The position numbers and the translations under genes were made by a program. From Chrysopilus asiliformis (taxonomy: Eukaryota > Arthropoda > Insecta > Diptera > Rhagionidae): DNA of 64,000 bases. The DNA lies in the NCBI GenBank assembly GCA_964034945.1, contig OZ035960.1:88129848-88193847 (forward strand), given 5' to 3'. The notes under the pieces are model-generated. The model was not told the origin of the DNA. It worked only from the letters and a program-made list of their open reading frames with translations, and did not search any database. Positions 1-10,189 of this stretch are shown here, piece by piece. Every line of letters begins with the position of its first letter. Position 1 is the first letter of the stretch.

Positions 1-147
1 ACGGACGGACATGCAGAAATTAATTATTTTTATCATTCTAAACACACTGGTGTAATTCATTTTTGTGTGTGATGACGGGATCTTGGCGTTACAAACGGTA
101 AGGCAAAGTTAATATACCCTTTGGTTTCACCATACGGGTATAAAAAT
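1..147 (-). mobile_element. DINE-1/mini-me-like repeat, truncated at window edge
   Basis: Read on the minus strand this begins with TATACCCGTATGGTGAAAC, continues TACCGTTTGTAACGCCAAGA, and reaches a GTCC repeat at the window edge. The same order is seen complete at 32769-33336 and 37553-38101. It is the start of a copy that extends left of the window. Confidence 0.8.
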
Positions 148-1361
148 TAGAGCTCATGTAGATGACATATGACATAAGATCGCGTGGTAAACTTGAACTT
201 TCTCGCAGTGCGGTGCGAATTCGCATTCGGTGTGCCAAGTGCCTAAGGCTTAGTACTCTCGATAATATTCCTATGACAGGAATTTATTCCCGGGGATTCT
301 ATTTGGCGAGACTTTAAACTTGTATGAAAGTGCACCGTGTATGAAACTGCTTCTTTCCCCCCACTACCCTAAACAATACACCGAATTTTGGGTTTTAAAA
401 AGATAAATTCTCAGCCGGCCTACAGACGTTGCAACTTCTTGTTGCACAATTTGCTTGCCCAACAAAACAAGATTGTATGTTTCCCTTCAGACACTACAAC
501 GGTTTGTACGAGATTCACATAAATTGTAGTCGACCTCAATTATTCCTGGTGAAAATCCTCTCTAAATGTCGAAGATTCAATGTTTGGTAAACAACGCTAC
601 AGACAGTACATGTTTGGCAACCAAAAAATCAAACGATTTTAATATTTTCGGCATGTTTGGCAAACATGACAAATGGCTGGCCAACAACACCACAGACAAA
701 CAAGTTGTAACGTCTGCGGTCCCTTCAGTTTGTTTTGTATCAGCCAAAATGACCAAACTCAAGGACAAAAAATTAGACGAACTGCTCAAATTTTTACCCT
801 GTCCTCTTATTGTTGAAACACTGACTGTACTTTTCAAATTTGGCGCCGTAACCTTTATTCGATTCCCCTAAAATTGCGCGTAAGCAAGAATGAAGTAAAA
901 AAAAAATATTTTTAAAACAATCATAGATAATAATGAAAACATTGATTTACCAAAAAAAGAAAATAAAATCATTTTTTTTTACAATTAAATTTTCGTTTCC
1001 CTTAACACCACTTAAAATTTTAACGAGAGTTTTCACTAAAATATAAATTTAATAACAAAAAAAATACGAACTCATCACATAAATTCGTTTGCTGAAGCCT
1101 CAAACGTGACAATTGATTTTTACGCTCTATTTTGGTATTTTACGAATTTTTATATATATATTTTAACAAAAGGTAAAAAAAAATAATTAAATATAAATCA
1201 GAGTTCGAAAGTTGAAATTATTTTTGGATTACTATTTATTATTTACACAATATTTTAGCCATTACCAAAGATGTAAGTAATTTTATTATTGTATTTATTT
1301 CTTGCCTAAGTTTTGATTACTCATTTACATTACATATTAAACTATTAGTAAAATTTCTTAC
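148..1361. other. AT-rich intron/3' flank of lap, no exon recognised
   Basis: The stretch holds long A/T runs and a 101-codon plus-strand ORF at 566-871 that shows no known domain and overlaps Lys/Asn/Phe-rich low complexity. I searched the minus strand for a terminal lap exon and found none I would support. Confidence 0.6.
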
Positions 1362-1461
1362 CATTGGTCGATATCCAGCACCGGTTGTCGCGGCCATTGG
1401 CTGTGGTGTCCAATTAGCACCCGGCTTTGCAGCGTTTTTCGGTGAATTCCATTGCACGCCC
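1362..1461 (-). CDS. lap: lap coding exon, GVQWNSPKN segment
   Basis: A 100-nt exon after GTTTCAG and before GTAAGA. It completes a lysine codon and encodes GVQWNSPKNAAKPGANWTPQ followed by PMAATTGAGYRPM, ending in phase 0. The W-N-S-P and N-W-T-P-Q pattern is typical of the C-terminal tail of insect lap and of PICALM (VQWNxPxxKxxxGxNWxP). At least one more exon with the stop codon is expected to the left. I see no convincing candidate in 1-1361, so it is probably outside the window. Confidence 0.94.
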
Positions 1462-2363
1462 CTGAAACATCATTTATTCGTTTAGTGAAAGTACTTGAAG
1501 AAATTTTGAAAATCAAAATTTCTGCAAATGAAAACAAAGGCAAGTGGCATAACTAAACATTTTGGAGTCTCGCGAAAAATCTGTTAGGGTCGTCAAAAAA
1601 AAACTTTAACCAAACTTTACCACGTAAAATCGGGTACTAACTTTTTCGAACAAGATTTTTTTTTATACTGTTGCCGGATCGATAACATATGATGTAGTAG
1701 TCAAAAATTGAACGACACATGTTTTTTTATATCTGCGGATATTCGGTTTTAACCCTCTTCGAAATTCGGGGCAAAAATCGAAAAAATAAAAAGTTGGGGA
1801 AAATCGATGGAAAAAATTGAAATGTCTATCATCGCATTTATTTTGACATTTTTGGAAACTGTTTTTTCTGCATTTTTGGAAATTACGCTTCGAAATTAAC
1901 AAAAAACTTTCCTCTGCGATATTTAGTTTCGCCAAAAATATATAAAAGTTATAGTTTTTCAAATATCACAAGAACCGTTAAGGAGACGTGAAAATCGTTA
2001 AAGGAAGAAATGCAGCAAATTTTCTATCCTTTGAATTTCGTAATAAGCATGTTTTCTCAAAAACGCATAGTTTCCGAGAAATTTTCTAAAACCTAATGTT
2101 TTTCAAAATTTCTTGAGAACCGTTAGAGGCACGTTAAAACCTTTAAAGGCCGGAATACACTTGGCCCGACACAGTATTTACGGTGACAAATTACGGCGAC
2201 ATATACCATTCCTCACACTTTGTTGTTTTACACGTCATTTGCTTTTCATTTAATTTTGACAGTTGGACGGTGACATATAACATTTTCAATCCTTAACAAT
2301 TCTTAACAATTGCATGAAGCTCTAAACGAAATGCTTCGTTTTTGAAAAGTTGTTGTATTTTAA

Positions 2364-3174
2364 CCCTTGAGCACTCGCGCTAATTCGTTCTCAACATTTG
2401 CAAATTTGAGGCATGAAGCTCTCAATAAGTGTGGGATACATGTTGTTGTCACTTATGCCCGGTTCCACAGTGTGAGCTTAGACTTCGGATTGAGGATAAG
2501 CATTTCGCTCAACTGTATTCACTGTTTCACAGTACTGGTTTAAGTGTTGAACTAAGTTCAAATGCCGGTTCAATTTGAGCCGTAAAATATTGACGCTCAA
2601 ATCTGAACCCACAAGCTTAAGTGTTAGAAATGTCATTTTTCCTATCGCGTTTCCCAAATTAAAGGGTTCTACGTTTGTTTTACAAGTTTGTTTGTTTTCA
2701 ATTATGTGCTTATATTTTGACACTAAATTGATCAAAACGTTTACTTCCAATGTTGTAAAATTTGGAGTTCTTTTTTTAATATTTTCTTACAAATTCGCTT
2801 TTACAAATAATGAATATACCCGTTAACTATGATTGTCAAACATTTTGAAATCCTTGACAGAGGAGAGGGACACTGACTTGCAAAACTCAGTGAACTTGGT
2901 TTTGTTAAACCACACATAAAATTTGACTGTGAAACATTTGTAGCTTGAGCTAAAGCTTAAACTAATTCTCAAGTTCAACTGAACCGAAGCTTAAGCTTGC
3001 ACTGTGGAACCGGGCGTTAGAATTTCACAACACAAATGAAAATTGCCTAACTTGCTCGTAACGGTTAAAAACTCAGCTACTAGGAAAGCCCCGTTATATG
3101 CGATTCATTGAAGTGAAATATTCCAATGTAAAGTTGTTTCGGGTATTTTTTTCCCATGCGCGAGTGCTCAAGGG
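2364..3174. mobile_element. piggyBac-like MITE (TTAA target), interrupted
   Basis: Perfect 17-bp terminal inverted repeats CCCTTGAGCACTCGCGC at 2364 and its complement ending at 3174 are flanked on both sides by TTAA (2360-2363 and 3175-3178). The TTAA duplication and the leading CCC are the signature of the piggyBac superfamily. Its own length is only about 250 bp once the 561-bp element at 2456-3016 is removed, so it is non-autonomous and has no transposase. Confidence 0.8.
2456..3016. mobile_element. MITE with TTA target duplication, nested in piggyBac-like MITE
   Basis: Terminal inverted repeats start GCCCGGTTCCACAGTG at the left and end CACTGTGGAACCGGGC at the right, with further imperfect pairing (AGCTTAGACTTCGG versus CCGAAGCTTAAGCTT). 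TTA occurs just outside at 2453-2455 and 3017-3019. A 3-bp TTA duplication fits the PIF/Harbinger superfamily. It sits wholly inside the piggyBac-like MITE, so it inserted later. No coding capacity is recognised. Confidence 0.75.
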
Positions 3175-3481
3175 TTAATAAAGATGAAGATTTTGTTTCG
3201 TCCGAACGAAGCAAAAAACTTGATCCATTCATAAATCCTGTTGGGTGGCTGAACGTTTGATCGTTTCCCGCCATTCCTGAGAAAGATTTGACAAGAAAAA
3301 GGTCTTGTATTGCATTTGCCATTCGATGTGAGTGGATTGCGCACAAGTAATTTCAGATGTAAAAATGTCCAAATAAAAAGTTCGCTTGGGCGATTTTTTT
3401 TTCACAAAATTTCAAGTCGCAAGCTCAACGCGTTTTTGAGTGTTTTAGGACACGTACAACGGACGGACCCATAGAGAGATG

Positions 3482-4178
3482 CAGTGGCGGCTCGTGTATA
3501 TTTGAAATGAGGAGGCAAAGTTTTTTTTAGTTCTATAAATTTTTTTATGATACGACCACAGAACTATATAACATAGAACAACTGTCACCATACAAAGCTC
3601 TGCTGAAAAATGGTCCCAAAAATATTTCCCTCTTTATCGTACTTGAACGCATTCACTGAACTGTATAAGGTCGCGAAATTCAAATTTAGTTTGCCGCGAA
3701 ATTCAAATTTCACAAGTTTGAGACTAACGTTAGGCGTCAAAAACTAACTTTAGTTTTAACTAACTTTAGGCGCCGTAAAAAAATCTCTTCATAGAGGCTA
3801 GCCTCCGATTCGTACAAATACTTTCGTACAGCTTTTGCTAAGCACAAGCATCGGAGGCTAGCCTCTATGAAGAGATTTTTTTACGGAGATTGGTGTTCGT
3901 ATTCTATATGTGGCTATGCTTGTTTTTAGCAAAAACTGTATGAAAGTATTTGTACGAATCGGAGGCTAGCCTCTATGAAGAGAATTTGTAGTTTATGTTT
4001 TAGAGAATTCGACAATTAGAGAATAGGATTTTCTTTTAAATTATTATTTTCTGAACATACAGATTTTTATTCAGTCCATTATGGTATAAAAAATTAAAGG
4101 CATACGTTAGAAAAACATTTTTATAAAATGTTATGAGGAGGCAATGCCTCCGTTGCCTCCCCTATAAAGCCGCCACTG
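3482..4178. mobile_element. hAT-type non-autonomous element, 697 bp
   Basis: Ends CAGTGGCGGCT and GCCGCCACTG are inverted repeats, and the 8-bp duplication GAGAGATG is perfect at 3474-3481 and 4179-4186. An 8-bp duplication with CAGTGGCGG-type ends is diagnostic of hAT elements. Sub-terminal GGAGGCAA and TTGCCTCC motifs extend the pairing. The interior holds inverted copies of GAGGCTAGCCTCCGATTCGT near 3796, 3850 and 3957. A larger relative lies at 49121-51862 in the opposite orientation. Confidence 0.92.
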
Positions 4179-4500
4179 GAGAGATGCCTTATCATTTTTC
4201 CTGAAACGGATTTCGTATTGATCTGGAAGTTTCTATCTCCCCCTCCCCCGCCGTTCTCGAATCATTCTACATCATAATACAATACTTTCCTTCTATAGCT
4301 GCGCGGAGGAAAGTAAAAAAAAAACGAGTTTCCAAAAATTAGACGAATTGATTTTCATTCAGAAAGAAAATCTTTTTATTTCATGCATGAATAAAGAAAA
4401 ATATTTATTTTTTCTTAATTTTAAGGATACCCCAAAATGTTTTGCATCGAGACCAAAATTTTGAACCACTGCCGCTGTTACTACTTTTTGTTTTACTCAC

Positions 4501-4735
4501 TTTCCTGTTGCTGATTTATTAATATTCAAATTATCAACAAGTGATGCTAGCGAACTGTCCAAATCACCGGTAAGAATTTTTCCTGTGCCAGACGGATTCG
4601 ATGCCTGTGTTGCCGTTTGCTGTTGATTCTGCTGTAGATTACCTGAAGCAAGAACATTTCCAGATTGAATTGTTGCACCACCGGCCGTAGCCATTGTTGA
4701 AGCTGGTTTTAGCACATCACCCAATGCATCAAAGC
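4501..4735 (-). CDS. lap: lap coding exon with DLDSSLASLVDNL motif
   Basis: A 235-nt exon that completes a glycine codon, then encodes FDALGDVLKPASTMATAGGA, a Gln/Asn/Thr-rich middle, GTGKILTGDLDSSLASLVDN and LNINKSATG, ending AA of a lysine codon before GTGAGT. The DLDSSLA(S/N)LV(D/G)NL block is a hallmark of the CALM/AP180 clathrin-binding tail (DLDSSLANLVGNL in vertebrate PICALM). The acceptor is AAATGTAAAG with almost no pyrimidine tract, so this exon follows a 9-kb intron through two weak splice sites. Confidence 0.92.
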
Positions 4736-6024
4736 CTTTACATTTTTATTTTTTGATTTTTGATGTGATTTGATTTGATTCGTGGGTTTTTACACGTTTT
4801 TATTTTATCATTATCGATAATTTTTGGATATTTATATTTAATTTGTTTTGAAGCGATGAACACAACAAATAAAACAGTGCATGAAGAAAATATTTTTGAT
4901 ATAAAATAGTAGCAGTAGTGGGAGTAGTAGTGCACCCAACGGACATTTACATTTATTCAATTAAATATTTATTGATATTTCAATGAGTTTTTATCCCACC
5001 AGGAAGATTAAATTATTTATTGGTTTTTTTTTATGATTGATTGTTCGATTTGATATTCCAACGTAACCACCGCATTGTGTATAAATTATTTTTTTTATAT
5101 TAGTTGTGTATGTTGAGGATAAGCAAAAAATATAGAAAAAGAAAAAAATGTAAATCCAATGTTAGTAAAAATCATCAAAGTTAGTTACAATTTTTTTTTT
5201 GTTCGTTTTGAAATTATGATATCAAAAAATTTAAAATAAAAAACTTTATCTTAATAATAATATGTAAAAAAAATTATTAATTTGTAAATGGATTCAAGTT
5301 TATCAACATTAAACAAATTAGGTAATTCTTTTTGCGTCTGTTTTTTTTTAGTATTTTGTTAGTTATGTTAGGCGAAGTGCAAGCGAACAAATGCATAGAA
5401 CAATTGCAAATGACTATATTTCAATGCCAAGCATAGGTTTTTTGTCCAGGTTTTTTCAGATAATTTTCCTTCTAAGTAAGACTAAACAAATACCTTTTTG
5501 TTTTAGATTTTAGTTAGCACCATTTAATGAATACCAGTTGTTAACATTTAAATATGAACAGTTAGTTGACATTTAGTTGAAGAAAAACTTATTATTATTA
5601 TTTTTTTCTTTTAAAAACGGATAACTTTTTATTGATGTGAAATTGAGAAATTCACCTCAATCGCGATATTGTCTTTCAGTTCACGAAAACAGATTTAACT
5701 AAAGACGAAAACTTAAAACAAAATAATCTAATTATAAAATATAAACTTAAAAATAAAATGAAAAATTGATTTATAAAAATTTTATGATATTGTGTGATTG
5801 TTTTAAATGAATATTTGTTAATGTTTCTTGTGATTTGGCGTTTCTAATGTGAAATGCAGAAGTTTGGTGTGGAATCCAGAAACCGATGAAATTTGTTAAG
5901 AAACTTAACTTAAACTTTAAGGTCGTGTAGACTATAATTTCTGTGTTCAGTTACACTACTTGTGCGCTACTACGAGTATATATTTTAATGTTAAGATAAA
6001 CGTCTTTTTTACAATAATTTTACC

Positions 6025-6282
6025 AAAGTATAGACAATCCAAGTAATTTTAGTTCCCTTTGACAATGTAAGTGCAAAGGAGAAGCGACACTTTTCTAGTA
6101 CGTGTGAACGAGAAAGAACTTAGTGAGTCGAATCATCCTTGTCTCTTATGTCACCTTTTAGTCCAGTAGGCAGTTAATTCTCTTCACCGCATCCGCCGAA
6201 ATCACTTCCATCCGCACTAGTGCATCGTCACTTTGACAAATAATTTTGTATTAACTGAAACTACTTGGATTGCTTCTACTTT
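6025..6282. mobile_element. MITE with about 30-bp imperfect inverted ends
   Basis: The left end AAAGTATAGACAATCCAAGT pairs with the right end ACTTGGATTGCTTCTACTTT, with a few mismatches, and the pairing extends about 10 bp inward. No coding sequence is seen. I could not define a clear target duplication. Confidence 0.6.
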
Positions 6283-6389
6283 GATAATGTGATCACAGCT
6301 TTTTGTTCTGAAATGTTTGCCGTATTGTATATTACACAAACGTGACTAAATATTTTGTTTATAATTTTTGGAAGTACTGAATGATTAAT

Positions 6390-6488
6390 GGCAGGTTTCA
6401 CGAAATATTCAGTGGGCAATAAAATCAAGTAGGAATTCGTCCGCTGTATCGATTTAGCGCCCGCTAAAAATTTTGTGAAATCCGCCCT
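6390..6488. mobile_element. small palindromic MITE, about 100 bp
   Basis: The left GGCAGGTTTCACGAAAT pairs with the right ATTTTGTGAAATCCGCC, and the interior contains AGCGCCCGCTAA. A similar 114-bp unit with the same ends lies at 63844-63957, which makes it a repeat family rather than a chance palindrome. Confidence 0.55.
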
Positions 6489-6490
6489 AA

Positions 6491-6829
6491 TTATACTATC
6501 CGTCTTATAAAGTATGTATAATTAAAACCCCACTGTTTGATTGAATTTTTACATGCTTCAGATTTGTTTTTGATAAGGATCGAATTATGACGGCTGCACA
6601 CTATTTCCGATTGTAAGCGAATCACAGCCTCGGCTGTCAGGTTGGGTGTTTTTCTATAAATTGAATTAAGTTTTCTCCATTCCTCCGGCTTATAAAAATC
6701 CGGTTTACGTAATATAAAATATGCCAGAAGCAGGCTGCTAGTGGAGTTGCAGAGCAGATATGCCTGATCTGTTAGGAGGAATTTTTCGGATGTGAGAACA
6801 TCCCCAAAAATAATATAACATTTTGTCAT
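6491..6829 (-). CDS. unrecognised 112-codon ORF
   Basis: An uninterrupted 112-codon frame starting MTKCYIIFGDVLTSEKFLLT and containing KPEEWRKLNSIYRKTPNLTA. The composition is mixed, not the Phe/Lys/Asn runs typical of chance ORFs in this DNA. It lies in the 9-kb lap intron on the same strand as lap, abutting the small MITE at 6390-6488. Its start codon falls in a 33-bp direct repeat (AATATAACATTTTGT at about 6811 and 6866). I do not recognise the protein. It could be a fragment of a transposon gene or a retrocopy, or a chance ORF. Confidence 0.3.
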   Translation of the reverse strand: MTKCYIIFGDVLTSEKFLLTDQAYLLCNSTSSLLLAYFILRKPDFYKPEEWRKLNSIYRKTPNLTAEAVIRLQSEIVCSRHNSILIKNKSEACKNSIKQWGFNYTYFIRRIV

Positions 6830-6986
6830 ATTTTTTTTATTTACAAGTCAAAAACATCCACAAAAATAATATAACATTTTGTGATATTTCTTATGACCTA
6901 TAAGCCGAGAAATTCCAATAGAATTCAATGCCAAAAAGGTCGAGTAAAAACCATAAATCAGATTCCATGGTTAAACACAAAATGTT

Positions 6987-7488
6987 CAGGGTATTCACAG
7001 TCCTCTTTTAAATTGCGGGTAAATTTACCGCTCGCTAATTCAGTCAAATTTAACAGATTTTTACCGAGATGGTAACTTGGTTCATGTAAAAATGAATTAC
7101 CGGATTCGGTAATTGTAGACATGCCTTGAGTCGTGTTTTCCGGCCCGGTTATTCGGTATCAAGAATCAACCGCGGGTGGCGCTAGTAATGCTTTTAGTTG
7201 TCAAACTTTCTCGCTGGTTTTTTGTTGATCTCATCGACTTATGCAAATTTTTTCAATTTTGATAGCCGTTGCCACAATAGAAATTCAAAAGAATACATCA
7301 AACATGGATTTAAAGGTATGTGACATATTTTACAATTAAATTCGCAGTTTATGATTTGGTCACTTATCAAATAAAAGCGCTGTTCTCAAATCTGTGCTGT
7401 GGGATGTTCACAGCAGAATATTTTCAGTCTTTTAATATTACCGAAAATACCGAATACCGAAAATTAAAAGAGGATTGTGAATACCCTC
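6987..7488 (+). mobile_element. MITE family A copy 1 (500 bp, carries ATG plus splice donor)
   Basis: Inverted ends AGGGTATTCACAGTCCTCTT and AAGAGGATTGTGAATACCCT. Two further copies are at 45292-45765 and 51996-52479, all in the same orientation. Flanks suggest an imperfect 3-bp duplication (GTT/ATT); the other copies have perfect ones. All three copies keep the block CAAAAGAATACAT, then an AAACATGG start context, GATTTAAAG and GTATGTGA, i.e. an ATG with a good splice donor 12 nt later. Confidence 0.85.
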
Positions 7489-7790
7489 ATTATGTAAAAC
7501 GTAGTTTTTAGCCGGATAAAGGGAAAAACGTAAATTAAAAAAAAAAACTACCGTGACTGTGTGTGATTTGCCTAAATTTATCGAGGATGTGCTGTCGGTA
7601 TTAGAAATCGAGTGGATTCGCAATTTATTTTAGTACTGAAAACCATCGTGTTGTTTCTAACATTCGTAGTTGGTAAATATTTTGAAGTTAAGGCATTTCT
7701 TAGATCAGCTGATCCATGTGATTGTTTGTATGACAGTGTCTACTAACATCGCCCTCAAATAATTTTCCCACTGAAGTGAGCTCGAGTTAA

Positions 7791-8222
7791 GTAGAGCACA
7801 CATGTATCAGTTTTCCATCAGTCGCGACTGTTACGGTACTCGTCAGTTTTCCATCAGTTTTTTACATCCAGTTAAGCGTTCACATCTATCAGTTGCGACT
7901 GACAGTTTTTTGAGAAAAGTTTCTATTCACTTTGATTGCAGTTTTTAAAAAATGCGGGTGGATAATCGAGACAAAGCGTGTTTATGCATTATTATTGCAT
8001 TAAGTTCAAAAAATAAAATTTGGCTCTGTTCTGATTTGATACGACTGACGAGACTTACGCGAACGTTCACACCAATTAGTTGGGTATTAGTTTATTAGAA
8101 AAACTGATCTGCCCACGAATTTTTTCGTGGTTGCTCATAAGGCGTCTGATTTTACGTTCACACCAATCAGAGTCCATCAGTTTCCCAAAAACTGATGGAA
8201 AACTGATAGAAGTGTGCTCTAC
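7791..8222. mobile_element. MITE with TTAA flanks, 432 bp
   Basis: The ends GTAGAGCACACATGTATCAG and CTGATAGAAGTGTGCTCTAC pair over more than 30 bp with few mismatches, and both are flanked by TTAA (7787-7790, 8223-8226). The interior has repeated CAGTCGCGACTG-like palindromes. The flanking host repeat (ACTGAAGTGAGCTCGAGT) also occurs at 22321-22338 without this element, which supports an insertion. The superfamily is uncertain: TTAA suggests piggyBac but the ends lack CCC. Confidence 0.75.
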
Positions 8223-8850
8223 TTAATGGTTCTAGTATTTCTATGCTTAGGTGCTTCCATCCTTAAAAACAGAGGTACAATCGTGTAAGGTGGCAGGTGA
8301 TAGTGACTGTCACTTGTCAATTTTTTAAAAAATAGAATTCCAACTATCCAAATTTTAGATAAAATTTTCTAATAAAAAGCGACAACTAAAAGAATATCAC
8401 CACTTCATGATTCCACTTTCCTAAAAATTTGTAAAACTCACACTGCCGAATTCGAAATTATTAACGAGTGACAGTCACTATCACTTGTCACCGTCCGCGA
8501 CTGCACTGCACCGAAGTTTTCGAAATAAATGCTATAAAAGTTAAATTTTAGTTTTGTCTCAACTCAGTTTAACTTTCATCATCCAACATTTTTTGCGATT
8601 TTTTTAATTTGACTAGATTTTAAAACCCTAAAAACCGAAGTTCTGGGCTGGAATCGCGTAAGGTGATAAGTGATGGTGACTTATCAACTATCACCGGTAT
8701 CGCAATCGCGTAAATTAACAATCACCCAAAAGTCACAATTTTCCGGTGACACCCTTTCAGGTGTTACTTTCAGTGCAAACAAATAGATTTTGATTAAAAA
8801 GAACAAAATTTTTGCACTTTTAGATTTAATATGTGATTGATTTAGTAATA

Positions 8851-9112
8851 AATTCTGTGGTCACAAGGAAAATCTGCTTAAGTCGAAAAAGCGTGTTTTG
8901 AGTAATTTGGGTTTAAAGTTTTGATTATTTTTTTTTTGCAAGCAAAACTGACTTAGGTTATATGGGTTTTGCTCTGCCATTCCTCATAGGGGTACAGCAT
9001 GAAAACCAAATTTTGACAGAATATAGAACTGGATATGGAGAATTCAAATATTCACCAACCTTTTAAACTACATAACTCGACTTAAGCGGTTTTTCCTTGT
9101 GACCACAGAATT
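8851..9112. mobile_element. MITE, GTGGTCACAAGG type, 262 bp
   Basis: Near-perfect inverted ends of about 36 bp begin AATTCTGTGGTCACAAGGAA and end TTCCTTGTGACCACAGAATT. Both ends continue to a TCGACTTAAGC core. The ends resemble those at 9504-10189 and 22635-22783, so this is a diverged family. Confidence 0.8.
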
Positions 9113-9503
9113 GTAAAATTTAATATTTTTAAGTCAAAATTAAGAAAATCAGACAAATAAAAATCTCCAAGCGATCCACCAGAGACGACTTTACTGATGA
9201 CGTTTTCAACTCGTATGCTCTTTTTGCTCTAAAGTTGCTCGCTCTGAAAACTTGTGTTCAACTGAGGTTTTTTTATCGCTCGAAAAAGAGTTGCTTCTTG
9301 AAGTGACAAAGGTACTCTGTGTGTGAGCACTAAAAGAGCAGTTTTCGAGCAATTTTGAGCTCTGCAGAGCGTAGTCAGATTTGAATTGCTCTCTTGACGT
9401 TAGGGCTAATAAAATCGTGTTGAATCCAAAATGAAAAATTATTTTGTATTACATGTGTTGGATTTCTTTTCATCTAGTGAAGAAGAATTTCATTTGGTCA
9501 CAA

Positions 9504-10189
9504 ATATCAGTGGTCACAAGTAATAAGGGCTTAAGTCGAATTTCTTGATTTTTCAGGAGAAGCATTTTAATATTTATGAAATTTTAACTGTCGGTGGCAA
9601 AATGGTATCAAACCGAATTCAAAAACCTATAACTACAAAATGTTATGAAAAATAAGCGTTTTACGATTGGTTTAATCTGGTTTATTCAAACTTAATATTT
9701 TCAGACAAATTAAGGATTATTTTACTTTAGCCACTCTTTCAAAACTTTTTCATATCTTAGAAATGGCTACAATCAATGGCTAAAGTCAAGTTAAGCCCCT
9801 AAAAACCTATACCCCGATTTGAAAAAGAGGCTAAAACAGACTTTAGCCTGCTCGTTTCGGAAAAATTAAAACCGAAGAATGAACTAATTCGACTTAGGCC
9901 ACTATTCCACGTGCAAAAACGATCAAATCAATGCAGCTTCGCGCCCATAAAAGTGGATTAAGTCTATACAAAAATATATGGGATCTGACTTTAGCCGTTC
10001 TTCCAAATGCAACTTGGAAATTTTTTGACTTTAGCTATTTGATGTAGTAGCCTATAACGGTCAAAAATGGTCGTAGAAACTAACGGGTTAGTGGAATTAA
10101 GAGCATTTTGGAAGGAGAGCACGATTCTGTAAAAACATTGAAAACGGCTAAAGTCGAGTTAGGCCCTTACAACTTGTGACCACTGATAT
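9504..10189. mobile_element. MITE, GTGGTCACAAG type, 686 bp
   Basis: The ends ATATCAGTGGTCACAAGTAA and TTACAACTTGTGACCACTGATAT are inverted copies (with one 2-bp offset) followed by GGGCTTAAGTCGA and TCGAGTTAGGCCC. The interior has several AGTCGA/GACTTTAGCC-like motifs but no ORF of note. Confidence 0.8.

Larger units (their letters stand above)
1462..4500 (-). other. lap intron with nested MITEs
   Basis: A 3.0-kb intron. 1560-2150 is AT-rich with a degenerate direct repeat (AGAACCGTTA near 1970 and 2115). 2364-3174 is a piggyBac-like MITE with a Harbinger-like MITE inside, and 3482-4178 is a hAT MITE. Nothing else is recognised. Confidence 0.8.

Noticed and set aside
566..871. 101-codon plus-strand ORF
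   Set aside because: It has no recognised domain and overlaps an equally long minus-strand frame. Repeated Asn/Thr/Lys/Phe composition looks like chance in AT-rich DNA, and it does not join to lap.
2478..3346. Several 83-90 codon ORFs on both strands
   Set aside because: They fall inside or across the nested MITEs and change frame at element borders; no domain is visible.
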